This document shows, piece after piece, positions 1-13,432 of a stretch of 60,995 nt of DNA. The DNA is from Paramoeba atlantica. Taxonomy: Eukaryota > Discosea. The notes below the pieces were generated by a model. It searched no databases. It was not told where the DNA came from and saw nothing but the letters and a program-made list of their open reading frames with translations. The position numbers and the translations under genes were made by a program. The stretch is taken from the NCBI GenBank assembly GCA_977017575.1, contig CDRNVI010000172.1, positions 1-60,995 of the forward strand, given 5' to 3'. Numbering within the stretch: the stretch's first letter is position 1; the number at the start of each line of letters is the position of its first letter.

Positions 1-957
1 GGTTGTGTGTTGTCTTGTGTACACACCTTTTTCAAGGTTTATTGTTTGTTTGAACCAACAATCAAAAATGACAAGAAGGTTTTCTTTTTTTTTTTTTCGT
101 CTTTCTTTCGTTTCGTCCTTTTTCTTTTTTTTTTTTGTTCTTTTTTTCTTTTCTTTTCTTTTTTTTTCTTTCTCCCTTTTTTTTTTCTTTTTCTTTTTTT
201 TTTTACTCTGTTCTATATTTTTTTTGATGTTGGTGTTGGTCTTGTGTATGGGGTGTGGTTTTTTGTGGGGTTGGCGTTTTTCTAGAAGAGGGTTTTAATT
301 GATGTGCAGGTTTTTCTTTTGATTTTTCTTTTGATTTTTCTTTTGATTTTTTGGTTTCTCTTGTTTTTTTTTTTAAGAACCAAAAGTTTCCACAGACACA
401 CTGTGGTTTTTCTCTTTCTGTTTTTTGTTAATATAAATGAGGTTTGCTTTGTGGGGATGGTTTGGGTTTTTCGTTCGATAAAATGGTGAATGTAGGTGTT
501 TTTGTGGGAATTGTGTACCTTTTTTCTGTGGTGGCACACCTTGTTTTTTTTTTTGGAGGGGGGGGGGGGTCTTTAATTGGGAGGGGGTTTGTTCAAGTTT
601 TTAGAAAGGAAGAACACACTGTTTTGTTGAGGTTTAAAAGACTAAAAAGGTTATAATATTTGTTCACATAAACAAATGTTGCAGCCTCTTTGGGAATTTT
701 CCAGAATGGACATGAAGATTGGGTTTTGACTCGCACACCACCCTCCATAAATACTTTGTGATGGGTAAATTAGCCACAGTAGCACCAATTTTGTTGGGGG
801 GGGGTGGGGGACATATTGCCAAAATACATAATTTCCACAATTGTTTTTCAATTTGGTTGGGTGACTTGAAGGAAGGGGGGGGGAGGTTTTCGGTGGTGGT
901 GTCGTATCTCCCTCAATCCTTTTGAAACCCATTTTTTTTTTCGATTTTTATTGAATT
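1..957. other. rDNA intergenic spacer, T-rich with long G runs
   Basis: No gene is visible here. The plus strand holds long T runs interrupted by C (70-205), a triplicated TTTTGATTTTTC-type repeat (314-350) and three blocks of long G runs (about 551-590, 797-812 and 875-886). A 55-bp element at 641-695 recurs at 3281-3335. The whole stretch is repeated at 39934-40890. Confidence 0.7.
641..695. repeat. 55-bp hairpin-bearing IGS repeat, copy 1
   Basis: The segment runs from ACTAAAAAGG to the sequence GCAGCCTCTTTGG. It contains the inverted repeat ATTTGTT / AACAAAT around a 6-nt loop. A second copy lies at 3281-3335, 2,640 bp away, with only a few changes, one of them in the loop. Both copies follow a G-run-rich segment, so a larger ancestral duplication is likely. 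Function is unknown. Confidence 0.65.
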
Positions 958-1030
958 GCCTCCGTAGCTCAGTCGGTAGAGCGCTAGACTCTTAATCTAG
1001 TGGCCGCGGGTTCGAGCCCCGCCGGGGGCT
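958..1030 (+). tRNA. tRNA-Lys(CUU)
   Basis: A 73-nt cloverleaf. The acceptor stem GCCTCCG pairs with CGGGGGC with one G-U pair. The D arm carries TAGCTCAGTCGG, matching an A box. The anticodon loop CTCTTAA gives anticodon CTT, read as Lys. The T arm GCGGG-TTCGAGC-CCCGC carries a perfect B box. A T run starting at 1032 can serve as the Pol III terminator. The gene is on the same strand as the rRNA operon, about 3.7 kb upstream of 18S, in the IGS. There is no intron. The second unit has the same gene at 40891-40963. It looks functional. Confidence 0.95.
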
Positions 1031-3100
1031 GTTTTTTTTTTCTTTTTTTTTCTTTTTTTCTTTTTCTTTTCTTTTTTTTCTCTTCTCTTTTTTTTCTTTT
1101 TTTTTGAACTCGATCTGAACTGAGCTGCTTCTTTGTTGCTCAAAGGTTTTTCTCTCTTTCTTTTTTCTTTTTCTTTTTTCTTTTTCTTCGTCAATTTGCT
1201 CTTTCAAAGGTTTTTTCTCTTCTTTTTTCTTTTTCTTTTTTTTAAACTGGTCTGAGCTGAACTGCTTCTTTGTTGATCAAAGGTTTTTCTCTCTCTTTCT
1301 CTCCCCTTTTTTTTTTCTTTTTTTTTTTTCTTTTTTTTTCTTTTTCTTTTTTCTTTTTTCTTTTTTCTTTTTTCTCTTTTTTCTTTTTTCTTTCACAGCC
1401 CGATAGTGAGAGCAAAATTTCCGCCAGTTCCCTATTATGGGCAGTTTTGCCATGGTCGTGTTTTCCATACATTTTTTTGAGTTTTTTTTCAATTTTGCAG
1501 AATGAACTCGTCTGTTCGAAAGCAATTTTGTTCTTTGAAAAAACAATCTAAGATTCAGAAGAACGTTTCCCAGGTCTGGACGAGACGGATTTTTGAAAAA
1601 TTAGTTTCTCTCAAAGTTATCACCCCCACAAGAGAGCCATTTGTCCAACACTTTTTCTTCGTCATTTTTTTGTTCAAGGCGAAAGGGACACCACATTTTT
1701 TGTGGAAAACGCTCATTTGTGTTGGTGTCCTTCTTTTCTTTGCAGAAAATTGACAAAGTGATTGGATGACATTGCCTCGTGTGGAAAAAAAGGGTTGAAA
1801 GGATCAGAGAGGGTTTGCCACCAATGTAACCAACCAAGAAACCATCAAAAGAGGTGCTTTTGTCACACTGTCTTGTCTAGATTTTCTTTTCTCTTTCCAC
1901 TGAAGATCAAACCATGTTTCTTGAAAAAAAATCCCGGTGGACCACAAAAACCTTGACTCTTTCATGGACACAATGCATCCCCTCCTCTTCGCTTGCCATC
2001 GCCAAGAAATCAAATTGGGTTTTTTGCCACCGAGTTTTGCTTTATTTGGTTGAAAAGAAATGGTCCTCAACTTTGTGCTAGTGGCGGAAATTTCGCGCCC
2101 ACTATCCAGCTGTGTTTTTCTTTTCTATTTCTTTTTTTTTGAACTTGGTCTCTCGCTCTTTTTTTCTCTTTTTTCCCCTTTTTTCCTTTTTTTTCTTTTT
2201 TTTTTTCTTTTTTTTTTTTTCTTTTTTTTTTTCTTTTCTTTTTTTTCTCTTCTCTTTTTTTTCTTTTTTTTTTTCTCCATCTGAACTCAACTGCTTCTTT
2301 GTTGCTCAAAGGTTTTTCTCTCTTTCTTTTTTCTTTTTCTTTTCTTTTTTCTTTCTTTTTTTTCTTTTTTTTCTTTTTTTTTTCTTTTTTTTTTCTTTTT
2401 TTTTTCTTTTTTTTTTCTTTTTTTTTTTTTCTTTTTTTCTCTTTTTTTTTTCTTTTTCTTTTCTTTTTTTCTTTCCAAAGGTTTTTTCTCTTCTTTTTCT
2501 TTTTTTTCTTTTCAAAGGTTTTTTCTCTCTTCTTTTTCTCTCTCTTTTTTTTGTTTTTTTTTGAACTCGGTCTGAACTGAACTGCTTCTTTGTTGCTCAA
2601 AGGTTTTTCTCTCTTTCTCTCTCTTTTTTTCCTTTCTTTTTCTTTTTTTTTTTCCTTTTTCTTTTTCCTTTTTCTTTTTCCTTTCTTTTTCTTTTTTTTT
2701 TTCCTTTTTCTTTTTCCTTTTTCTTTTTCCTTTTCTTTTCCTTTTTCTTTTTTAACCTGATGTGGGGCTACCTTCTTTTGCTCTTTGAAATGTTTTTCTT
2801 TTTCTCTCTCTTTTTCTCTCTCTTTTTCTCTTCTCTCTTTTTTCTTTCTCTTTTTAAACTTGGTCTGAGTTGAACCGCTTCTTGTCAATTTGCTCTTTCA
2901 AAGGTTTTTTCTCTTCTTTTTTTTTTCTTTTTTTTTTTCTTTTTCTTTTTCTTTTCTTTTCTTTTCTTTTCTTTTTTCTTTTCTTTTCTTTCTTTTTTTA
3001 AAACCTAATTATGTCGAACTACCTTCTTGTTGATTTACTCTTTCAAAAGTTTTTTCTTTTCTTTTTTTCTTTTTTTTTCTTTTCTTTTTTCTTTTTTTTC
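1031..3100. repeat. Polypyrimidine (T/C) tract with embedded IGS subrepeats
   Basis: The plus strand is almost pure T and C (about 1031-1390 and 2115-3100), interrupted by a 721-bp unique block. A degenerate unit of about 50 bp punctuates it, with core CTGCTTCTTTGTTGCTCAAAGG-like sequence. Copies are seen near 1104, 1242, 2281, 2561 and 2856, with more diverged or partial ones near 1188, 2756 and 3003. The apparent lysine-rich reading frames of the minus strand are translations of the simple sequence and are not genes. Confidence 0.8.
1394..2114. mobile_element. 721-bp inverted-repeat (MITE-like) element
   Basis: The block begins CACAGCCCGATAGTG and its far end, read on the other strand, begins CACAGCTGGATAGTG. 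The inverted ends match at 28 of 33 positions and share AAATTTCCGCC. Between them is non-repetitive DNA with no recognisable transposase, and both sides are polypyrimidine. This fits a non-autonomous DNA transposon inserted in the spacer. T/C flanks hide any target duplication; TTTTCTTT occurs on both sides but is uninformative there. The CAC-AG ends resemble those of the hAT-like element at 53395-54397, but no family is assigned. Confidence 0.6.
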
Positions 3101-4755
3101 TTTGGATGGGCCACCCGTGTTGGATAATATGGATAATTGTGGGGGTGGTTAAATATTGGAGGGGGGGTGGGGTTGTGTTGACAAGGTTTTAGGGATGGAA
3201 TAAAATAGGAGAGGGGCAAGGTCTATTTTGATTTTTTTTGGGGGGGGGTGGTAAATTTGCAATGGATATATTGAAAAAAAACTAAAAAGGCTTTCATATT
3301 TGTTCACAGAAACAAATGTTGCAGCCTCTTTGGAACATTTTTCAAAGGAGTGATGAGTTACGTGGAGATATACAGATTACATATATAACACACAATACAC
3401 ACAGCCTGCTTTGTTCTCTCTTTTGTGTTGCCAGATGAAACTTTTTTTTTTTCCTCTTCTTTTTTTTTTCCTTTTTCTTTCTTTCATCTTTTTTCTTCCT
3501 TCTTTTTTCTTCCTTTCTTTTTCTTAAAATGATGGACCCACCCTCAATTTGATGTTGTTGTGGGTTTGAGTGTGGTATAAATGTTTCTCTACTACCCCCC
3601 CCCCTCCTTTGGCCCCACCACACAACACAAAAACAAATTTCACAAAGCTCACTTGTTATGTTGAATAAATAAAAAAAAGTGTTTTTTGTTGTCCTTTTCA
3701 AATTAAATTCTTGATTTCATTCTCAATTTTTTTTTGTTTTTCATAGTGTGTGTGGAGTGTGCAGTGTGGTGTGTGTGTGGGGGTTTGTGATTTCCTTTGA
3801 ACTTTTTGTGGAAATTCTTTTTTGATACAAAGAGAAAGAAAAAGGGAAAAGCAAACTCATGAGTTGAGAGGTGAAAGAACAAAAAAAGGGTTGTTCAAAA
3901 GAAAGAACAAAGAAGAATAAAATAAGACTTTTTGGGGAAAAAAAGGGGTAAGTAAAGAAATGACGTGGCATTATTTGATTGGTCCACTTTTTTAGAACTC
4001 CAAAATTAGCTTTTCTGGGTCAAAAAAGCTGCTCTTTCTTCTCAGAGGGGTTACATACCTCATAGATGCTCTCTCTTATTGTAAATGGAAGGAAAACATA
4101 GTCCTATTCAATCGTGACTTTTTGTAATGTCTATATTAAGAAAAGTGAGTAAAAACAGATTTGAATTGAGTTTAAAAGGTCAATCTCAGTTTTGTTTGGA
4201 TCTCTTTTCATTGAAAAATATCTCGGACATTTTTGTGACATTTTTTGCTTGAAGTTTTTGTAACTTCAGACAATAAAATTTCAAAAAAATGTGGGAGTTA
4301 TTTTTTATTTTGTCTGTTTCAAATATTTGAAACAAAACAAAATTGAATTTGTGGAAGGTGATTTTTTTGTTGATTCAAAAGACAGAAAAAACAACCAACT
4401 TCAATTTCTGAATAAGAAAATCATTTTTCTTCTTTTCTTTTTTTTCTTTTCCTTTTCTGGAAATAAAAAAAAATAAAAAGAATTATCTTTTTCTTTCAGT
4501 TTATTTCTCTCTCTTTTGAAAATTTGGAAACAGAATACATTTGTTTTCAAATTATTTCATGAAGAGGTTCAATGAGAAATTGCAAAGAGGATTTCTTTGT
4601 TGGAAAATTGAATTCTAACGAAAAACAAAAAACTTATTTTTTTGATAACAAAAAATTGATAAAATACTTTGAATTCTTTTCGAAGCTACTTTTTCTTTTT
4701 TCCCAATTGGGGGAAGAAGAAAAAAATAGTCTTTTTTTTTTGGAAAAAAAATAGT
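3101..4755 (+). other. Spacer and 5' external transcribed spacer upstream of 18S
   Basis: No gene is visible. The segment holds a G-rich part (3140-3250), the second 55-bp hairpin repeat (3281-3335), a pyrimidine tract (3440-3525) and then AT-rich DNA running into 18S. A hairpin AGCTTTT/AAAAGCT lies at 4008-4030. A second hairpin at about 4696-4717 has CCC-AATT-GGG at its tip and sits about 40 nt before 18S, a reasonable place for a processing signal. The Pol I start site cannot be placed by eye. The stretch is repeated at 43034-44688. Confidence 0.5.
3281..3335. repeat. 55-bp hairpin-bearing IGS repeat, copy 2
   Basis: This copy matches 641-695, with CACAGA replacing CACATA in the loop of the ATTTGTT/AACAAAT hairpin. 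It lies about 1.4 kb upstream of 18S. Confidence 0.65.
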
Positions 4756-6031
4756 TATCTGGTTGATCCTGCCAGTAGTCATATGCTTGTCTTAAAGACT
4801 AAGCCATGCATGTCTAAGTATAAACACTTGTACTGTGAAACTGCGAATGGCTCATTAAATCAGTTATAATTTATTTGATGGTCCTTTATTTTACTACTTG
4901 GATAACCGTGGTAAATCTAGAGCTAATACATGCATAAAATCCTAACTCCTTTGAGAGAAGGGATGTATTTATTAGATACAAAAACCAATGCAATCCTTTG
5001 GGGTTGGTTAACATATGGTGAATCATGATAACTTTACGAATCGTATGGTCTTTTGTGCCGACGATAGTTCATTCAAATTTCTGCCCTATCAACTTTCGAT
5101 GGTAGTATAGAGGACTACCATGGTGGTAACGGGTAACGGAGAATCAGGGTTTGATTCCGGAGAAGGAGCCTGAGAAACGGCTACTACTTCCAAGGAAGGC
5201 AGCAGGCGCGCAAATTACCCAATCCCGACACGGGGAGGTAGTGACAAAAAATAACAATACCGGTTCAATATTTGATCTGGTAATTGGAATGAGTACAATC
5301 TAAACCCCTTAACGAGTAACAATTGGAGGGCAAGTCTGGTGCCAGCAGCCGCGGTAATTCCAGCTCCAATAGCATATATTAAAGTTGTTGCAGTTAAAAA
5401 GCTCGTAGTTGGATTTGAGAGTTTTATAATTTAATCCATATGGTTTTTCATATGTGTTTTATTAAGTTATATTCTCTAAATATTTTATTAGATATTCATT
5501 ATTGCACTTAATTGGGTGATAATTTGGTTTTCTTTCGGGAGAATCAGTGTTTATTGGACCTTTATTAGTAAGATTGTGGATATAAATTCTTTGGAGTTTG
5601 TGTTCTGCTTATTAATAAAACTGATAAATAGAATTCTAATTCATTTACTTTGAGTAAATTAGAGTGTTCAAAGCAAGCAAATTTGTAAATTGCAATGAAT
5701 ACTATTAGCATGGGATAATGGAACAAGACATTGGGTCTATTTTATTGGTTTTTTAGAACTAATGTAATGATTAAAAGGGATAGTTGGGGGCATTAGTATT
5801 TAATTGTCAGAGGTGAAATTCTTGGATTTATGAAAGACTAACTTCTGCGAAAGCATTTGTCAAAGATGTTTTCATTAATCAAGAACGAAAGTTAGGGGAT
5901 CGAAGACGATCAGATACCGTCGTAGTCTTAACCATAAACGATGCCGACCAGGGGTTGGAAGACGTTTTATTTTGAATAAAGATGACTCCTCCAGTACCTT
6001 TTTACGAGAAATCAGTAAGTTTTTGGGTTCT

Positions 6032-6100
<69 letters not shown>

Positions 6101-6666
6101 GCGGCTTAATTTGACTCAACACGGGAAAACTTACCAGGTCCAGACACAGTTAGGATTGACAGATTGAGAGCTCTTTCTTGATTCTGTGGGTGGTGGTGCA
6201 TGGCCGTTCTTAGTTGGTGGAGTGATTTGTCTGGTTAATTCCGATAACGAACGAGACCTCAGCCTACTAATTAGTTGTATTAATAATTACATTTATGAGG
6301 GTTTTTAATTAAATGTGGATTTTGTTAACACTTAATTTCTTTTTATTAAGAAAACTCGTTTTTATTGATATTAAAAAAGATTTAATTCTTTTAAACTTCT
6401 TAGAGGGACACTTGGTGTTTAACCAAGGGAAGTTTGAGGCAATAACAGGTCTGTGATGCCCTTTAGATGTTCTGGGCTGCACGCGCGCTACACTGATACA
6501 ATCAACAAGTACAAAAGGCCTTGGCTGAAAAGTCACGCTGACCTTTTACGAGGTTAGCATTTTTGGGTAAACTTTTGAAATTGTATCGTGCTGGGGATCG
6601 ATACTTGCAATTATTTATCGTGAACGAGGAATTCCTAGTAAGCACAAGTCAACAGCTTGTGCTGAT

Positions 6667-6701
<35 letters not shown>

Positions 6702-6861
6702 GCTACTGATGGTTGGTCCGGTGAAATCTTAGGATTAGAGACAGTTACTTATTGATTTCGGTTAATAAGTTTGTTTTTGAGAATTTGAGTAAACCTTGCC
6801 AACTAAAAGAAGCAAAAGTCGTAACAAGGTATCCGTAGGTGAACCTGCGGATGGATCATTA
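4756..6861 (+). rRNA. 18S small-subunit rRNA, unit 1
   Basis: The gene starts at TATCTGGTTGATCCTGCC and ends at GGATCATTA, the canonical eukaryotic termini. Universal landmarks are present: GTGCCAGCAGCCGCGG near 5339, the AATTGACGGAAG segment near 6067, the TGTACACACCGCCCGTCGC decoding region near 6681, and the 3' GTAGGTGAACCTGCGG. At 2,106 bp it is about 300 bp longer than a typical 1.8-kb fungal 18S. The extra sequence is AT-rich and lies in variable regions, mainly the V4 area (about 5410-5660) and an expansion at about 6265-6400 between ACGAGACCTC and CTTAGAGGGAC. No group I intron is evident. The second copy is at 44689-46794. Confidence 0.97.
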
Positions 6862-7065
6862 ATATTTCTTATTAATTATCTTTTCTTTTCAAAAACTTAT
6901 TTTGAAAAAGTGAAAATGTGTTTAACTTTTTAAAATGTATTTTAACATGTTTTTATTGTTATTTAAACTTTTTTTTGATATTTTAATTGTATCAAAAAAT
7001 GTTCAAAATTCATTCATTTGATAAAAATTAAAATGAAAATAAAACAAAAACAAAAATAAAAAAAC
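6862..7065 (+). other. Internal transcribed spacer 1
   Basis: About 204 bp of very AT-rich sequence between the 18S 3' end and 5.8S. It contains a strong hairpin near 6968-7000, with TTTTTTTGATA pairing with TATCAAAAAA, which may help processing. The boundary with 5.8S is set by homology and may be off by a few bases. Confidence 0.9.
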
Positions 7066-7223
7066 AACTTTTAACAATGGATATCTTGGTTCTCGTAACG
7101 ATGAAGAACGCAGCAAAATGCGATACGTAATGTGAATTGCAGAACTCAGTGAATCATCGAATCTTTGAACGCATATTGCACTTTTAGGTTTCATCCTAAG
7201 AGTATATTTATTTGAGTGTCATT
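7066..7223 (+). rRNA. 5.8S rRNA, unit 1
   Basis: The gene starts AACTTTTAACAATGGATATC and contains the conserved GATGAAGAACGCAGC, AATTGCAGAACTCAGTGA and ATCGAATCTTTGAACGCA segments. The 3' part forms the usual hairpin (CTTTTAGG/CCTAAGAG) and ends near TTTGAGTGTCAT. Length is about 158 nt, as expected. The sequence is fungal/opisthokont-like. The second copy is at 46999-47156. Confidence 0.95.
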
Positions 7224-7525
7224 TTATTCTTTATCTTTTTTAAAATTTATTTTTTACAAAAAGAGATTTTATTGAGAAACTATTTTCTTTTTATTGAAAA
7301 TGAAATACTTTCTTAAAAATAATACCAAATCTTGAAAAAGTAAAAAGATACTAAAAAAAGAAAAAAATTAATCGAATTTCAAATTCAATTCTATTTTTTT
7401 TTTGAAAAAATAGTAAAAAATAATAAATATCTTTATTTATTATTTTTCTTTTTTTCAAAATTGAATGTAATTGTATTTCAAAATTTAATTTTTTAAATTC
7501 TTTTAGTGTTCTTTCTTTTTTGATT
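7224..7525 (+). other. Internal transcribed spacer 2
   Basis: About 300 bp, strongly AT-rich, between 5.8S and 28S. The long complementary A/T tracts (for example near 7375-7460) would fold into extended helices. The 28S boundary is placed at the conserved GACCTCAAAT segment. Confidence 0.88.
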
Positions 7526-11573
<4,048 letters not shown>

Positions 11574-11584
11574 TTTTTTATTTT

Positions 11585-11615
11585 AAAAAATAATAACTAT
11601 TTTTTATTATTTTTT
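11585..11615 (+). promoter_or_regulatory. 3' ETS hairpin just after 28S
   Basis: AAAAAATAATAA pairs with TTATTATTTTTT around a 7-nt loop, 12 nt after the 28S end. In the second unit the stem is one pair shorter but kept (51515-51543). In fungi a 3'-ETS hairpin is the usual RNase III (Rnt1-type) entry site for release of 28S, so that role is inferred. Confidence 0.55.
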
Positions 11616-11745
11616 TCTTTTTACTTATTTTTAACTTGAGGTAACAGATATATTTACTTCCCTCCCTCCCTCATCCCCTCTCATTTTTTTCGTTCAATAA
11701 ATTTTACTTGAGGGTTGAGTATAACCGACTATCTTTATTTGTTGT
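11616..11745. other. Post-28S spacer
   Basis: AT-rich sequence with a C/T run (CCCTCCCTCCC near 11661). The equivalent run is longer and differently arranged at 51589-51625. No gene is seen. Confidence 0.6.
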
Positions 11746-11857
11746 TTTTCTATATTTGTAAGATTCTGGTAAGGTTTTTTCCTTCTTTGTGAACTGATAA
11801 AGTCCCAGCAGTCACCAAAAAAAAAAAAAAAAAAAAAAAAAATTTTCTATATTTGTA
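11746..11857 (+). mobile_element. Short poly(A) retroposon insertion with target-site duplication
   Basis: An 82-bp insert (11761-11842) ends in 26 consecutive A and is flanked by a perfect 15-bp direct repeat, TTTTCTATATTTGTA (11746-11760 and 11843-11857). This is the signature of target-primed reverse transcription of a 5'-truncated LINE or SINE. Its last 29 bp before the A tail (GTGAACTGATAAAGTCCC and on) recur, also before A runs, at 12753-12780 and 54758-54785. The second rDNA unit lacks the insertion at the same site (near 51700). Confidence 0.8.
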
Positions 11858-11906
11858 TTCTCTCCCTTTTTTCTTTTTTGGTTATTTTCACCTTTTTTGA
11901 TAAGAT

Positions 11907-11977
11907 GCGCTGCTAGTCTAGTGGCAGGATGTCCGCCTTCCAAGCGGACGGGCCGGGTTCGATTCCCGGGTGGCGCA
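11907..11977 (+). tRNA. tRNA-Gly(UCC)
   Basis: A 71-nt cloverleaf. The acceptor GCGCTGC pairs with GTGGCGC with two G-U pairs. The anticodon stem is TCCGC/GCGGA with loop CTTCCAA, anticodon TCC (Gly). The T arm is CCGGG-TTCGATT-CCCGG with an intact B box, followed by a T run at 11979 as Pol III terminator. The gene lies 330 bp downstream of 28S on the same strand. The second unit keeps only the 3' 57 nt (51705-51761). Confidence 0.93.
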
Positions 11978-12752
11978 TTTTTTTTTTTTCAAAATCCCTT
12001 CAAGGTCACCTGGCTCACAGCCACCCCTTCTCCTTTGCAAGAGCTCTTGATATCTGGTATCAGTTCCCTTTCGGTTTTTCTTGCTTCAAATGGAGATTCA
12101 AAAATTGTATCCAGATCATTTTTTTGGAAAAAGCTTGGAAAAACTCATAAAAATTTGTAACACCCTTTTTAATCAGTGTCTCTTTTTTATTGATATTTTT
12201 TTGGGAGAAAAACACAGCCATTCCAGATACCACCCCAAATCAGGGTATATTCTTTTTTCTTTTTTTTTTTTCCCTTTTTTTTTTTTCCCCTTTTTTTTTT
12301 TTTCCCCTTTTTTTCTTTTTCCTTTCCTTTTTCCTTTCCTTTTTCCTTTCCTTTTCCCTTTCCCTTTCCCTTTCCCTTTCCCTTTCCCTTTCCCTTCCCT
12401 TTCCCTTTCCCTTCCCTTTCCCTTTTCTTTCCTTTCTTTTTCTCTAATCTTTCTTTTCTTCTTTCTTTTTCCCCCTCTCTTATTTCTTTTTTTTTTCCTT
12501 CTTCTTTGTTGCAATTCTTTTTTTTCTTTCTATCAGTCTTTTGAGATTCTCAATTGATAAAGTTTTGTCCAATCACAACCAGTATTTGTCAATTATTCAA
12601 GACAAGTTGTATTCTCTTGCTGTGCCTTGATCTTCTCTTTCAAATTGGATTTGATTTGTTTTTGTTTTTTATGTTTTCTTAATTTTTTAAAGTTGATAAA
12701 GTTTTTTTTGATTTTTTTTGATTTATCTTTTCTTTCAGCTCTTCTTTCAATT
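11978..12752. other. Spacer with T/C tract and (TTTCCC)n array
   Basis: No gene is seen. The part up to 12245 is homologous to 51763-52085 of the second unit. A pyrimidine tract follows at 12250-12520, with an array of CCCTTT units at about 12344-12425. The second unit has a similar but longer array at about 52313-52398. It resembles no known telomere repeat because it lacks A in the C-rich strand. Confidence 0.6.
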
Positions 12753-12789
12753 GTGAACTGATCAAGTCCCAGTGGCCACTAAAAAAAAA
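12753..12789 (+). repeat. Retroposon 3'-end motif with short A run
   Basis: GTGAACTGATCAAGTCCC followed by nine A. This is a diverged relative of the 3' end of the insertion at 11761-11842, and the counterpart of 54758-54796 in the second unit. It sits 19 bp before the decayed tRNA-Thr. Confidence 0.6.
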
Positions 12790-12808
12790 TCTTTTTTTTT
12801 AAACAAGT

Positions 12809-12872
12809 GGTTCTATAGCTGGCAGAGCACCACCCTAGTAAGGTGGAGAATCTGAAAGTCAAACTTGCTCCT
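12809..12872 (+). pseudogene. Decayed tRNA-Thr(AGU)
   Basis: Homologous to the intact tRNA-Thr at 54816-54888. The anticodon arm CCACC-CTAGTAA-GGTGG is intact. The D arm has lost about 5 nt, the acceptor is mutated (GGTTCTA) and the T arm with its B box is gone, replaced by unrelated sequence after AAGGTGGAG. It should not be transcribed or folded as a tRNA. Confidence 0.85.
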
Positions 12873-13359
12873 CTTTATACTTGCAATTTGGAAAAGGGAC
12901 TTTGAAGTGCTCTGGTGGGAGAACACAAAAACTTTTGGTTGGGGAATCAAACAATATGAAGATGACACTGCTGTTGATAGGAAGGGGCCAACTTTTTTGT
13001 CAAACTTCCAAAGTTCCAAACTTTTCTGTTGTAGAGCATTGGATGGGTTGGTTGTGCTCAGGGATGACATTTTGTAATGGTTTCCCCTTGCTAAGTCAGT
13101 ATCTTGTTGCTGGATCTTGAAAAATTACAGCTCCATTCCTCTACTAAAGATTAGGGCTCAAAAGGTGGTTTACAGTCCTGTCATCATCAGGCAAAACCAC
13201 TTCAGGAATTGTTCAAGCAATTTGAGAATGTTGAAGAGCATTTTATTTCAAGAGCCTGTGTTTAAAAGCACATAGGTTATCATAGAAACCAGTGATGATA
13301 TGATGGCTTTTCTGAGTTTGATGACTTCACAAAAAAACAGAGTTTGAACACGGACATTG
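12873..13359. other. Spacer between tRNA-Thr relic and tRNA-Met
   Basis: No credible gene. The part 13030-13359 is clearly homologous to 55085-55414, which lies between the same two tRNAs in the second unit. The tRNA pair and its intervening sequence are therefore an old conserved block. Confidence 0.6.
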
Positions 13360-13432
13360 GCTTCCGTGGCTCAGTCGGTAGAGCGTCAGTCTCATAATCT
13401 GAAGGTCGTGAGTTCGATCCTCACCGGGAGCA
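13360..13432 (+). tRNA. tRNA-Met(CAU), elongator type
   Basis: A 73-nt cloverleaf. The acceptor GCTTCCG pairs with CGGGAGC with one T-G pair, the D loop has AGTCGGTAGA, the anticodon arm TCAGT-CTCATAA-TCTGA gives CAT, and the T arm GTGAG-TTCGATC-CTCAC is perfectly paired. A T run follows from 13434. The A and B boxes are intact, so this copy looks functional, unlike its counterpart at 55415-55487. Elongator rather than initiator identity is inferred from the loop and stem pattern. Confidence 0.92.

Noticed and set aside
2067..2888. Long minus-strand Lys/Arg/Glu-rich open frame (273 codons), repeated at 42000-42821
   Set aside because: It is a translation of a T/C tract. AAA/AAG/GAA/AGA repeats cannot form stops, and composition alone explains its length.
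12344..12425. (CCCTTT)n array considered as an internal telomere repeat (also 52313-52398)
   Set aside because: Known telomere repeats such as CCCTAA or CCCTAAA contain A in the C strand. This array has none and grades into ordinary T/C sequence.
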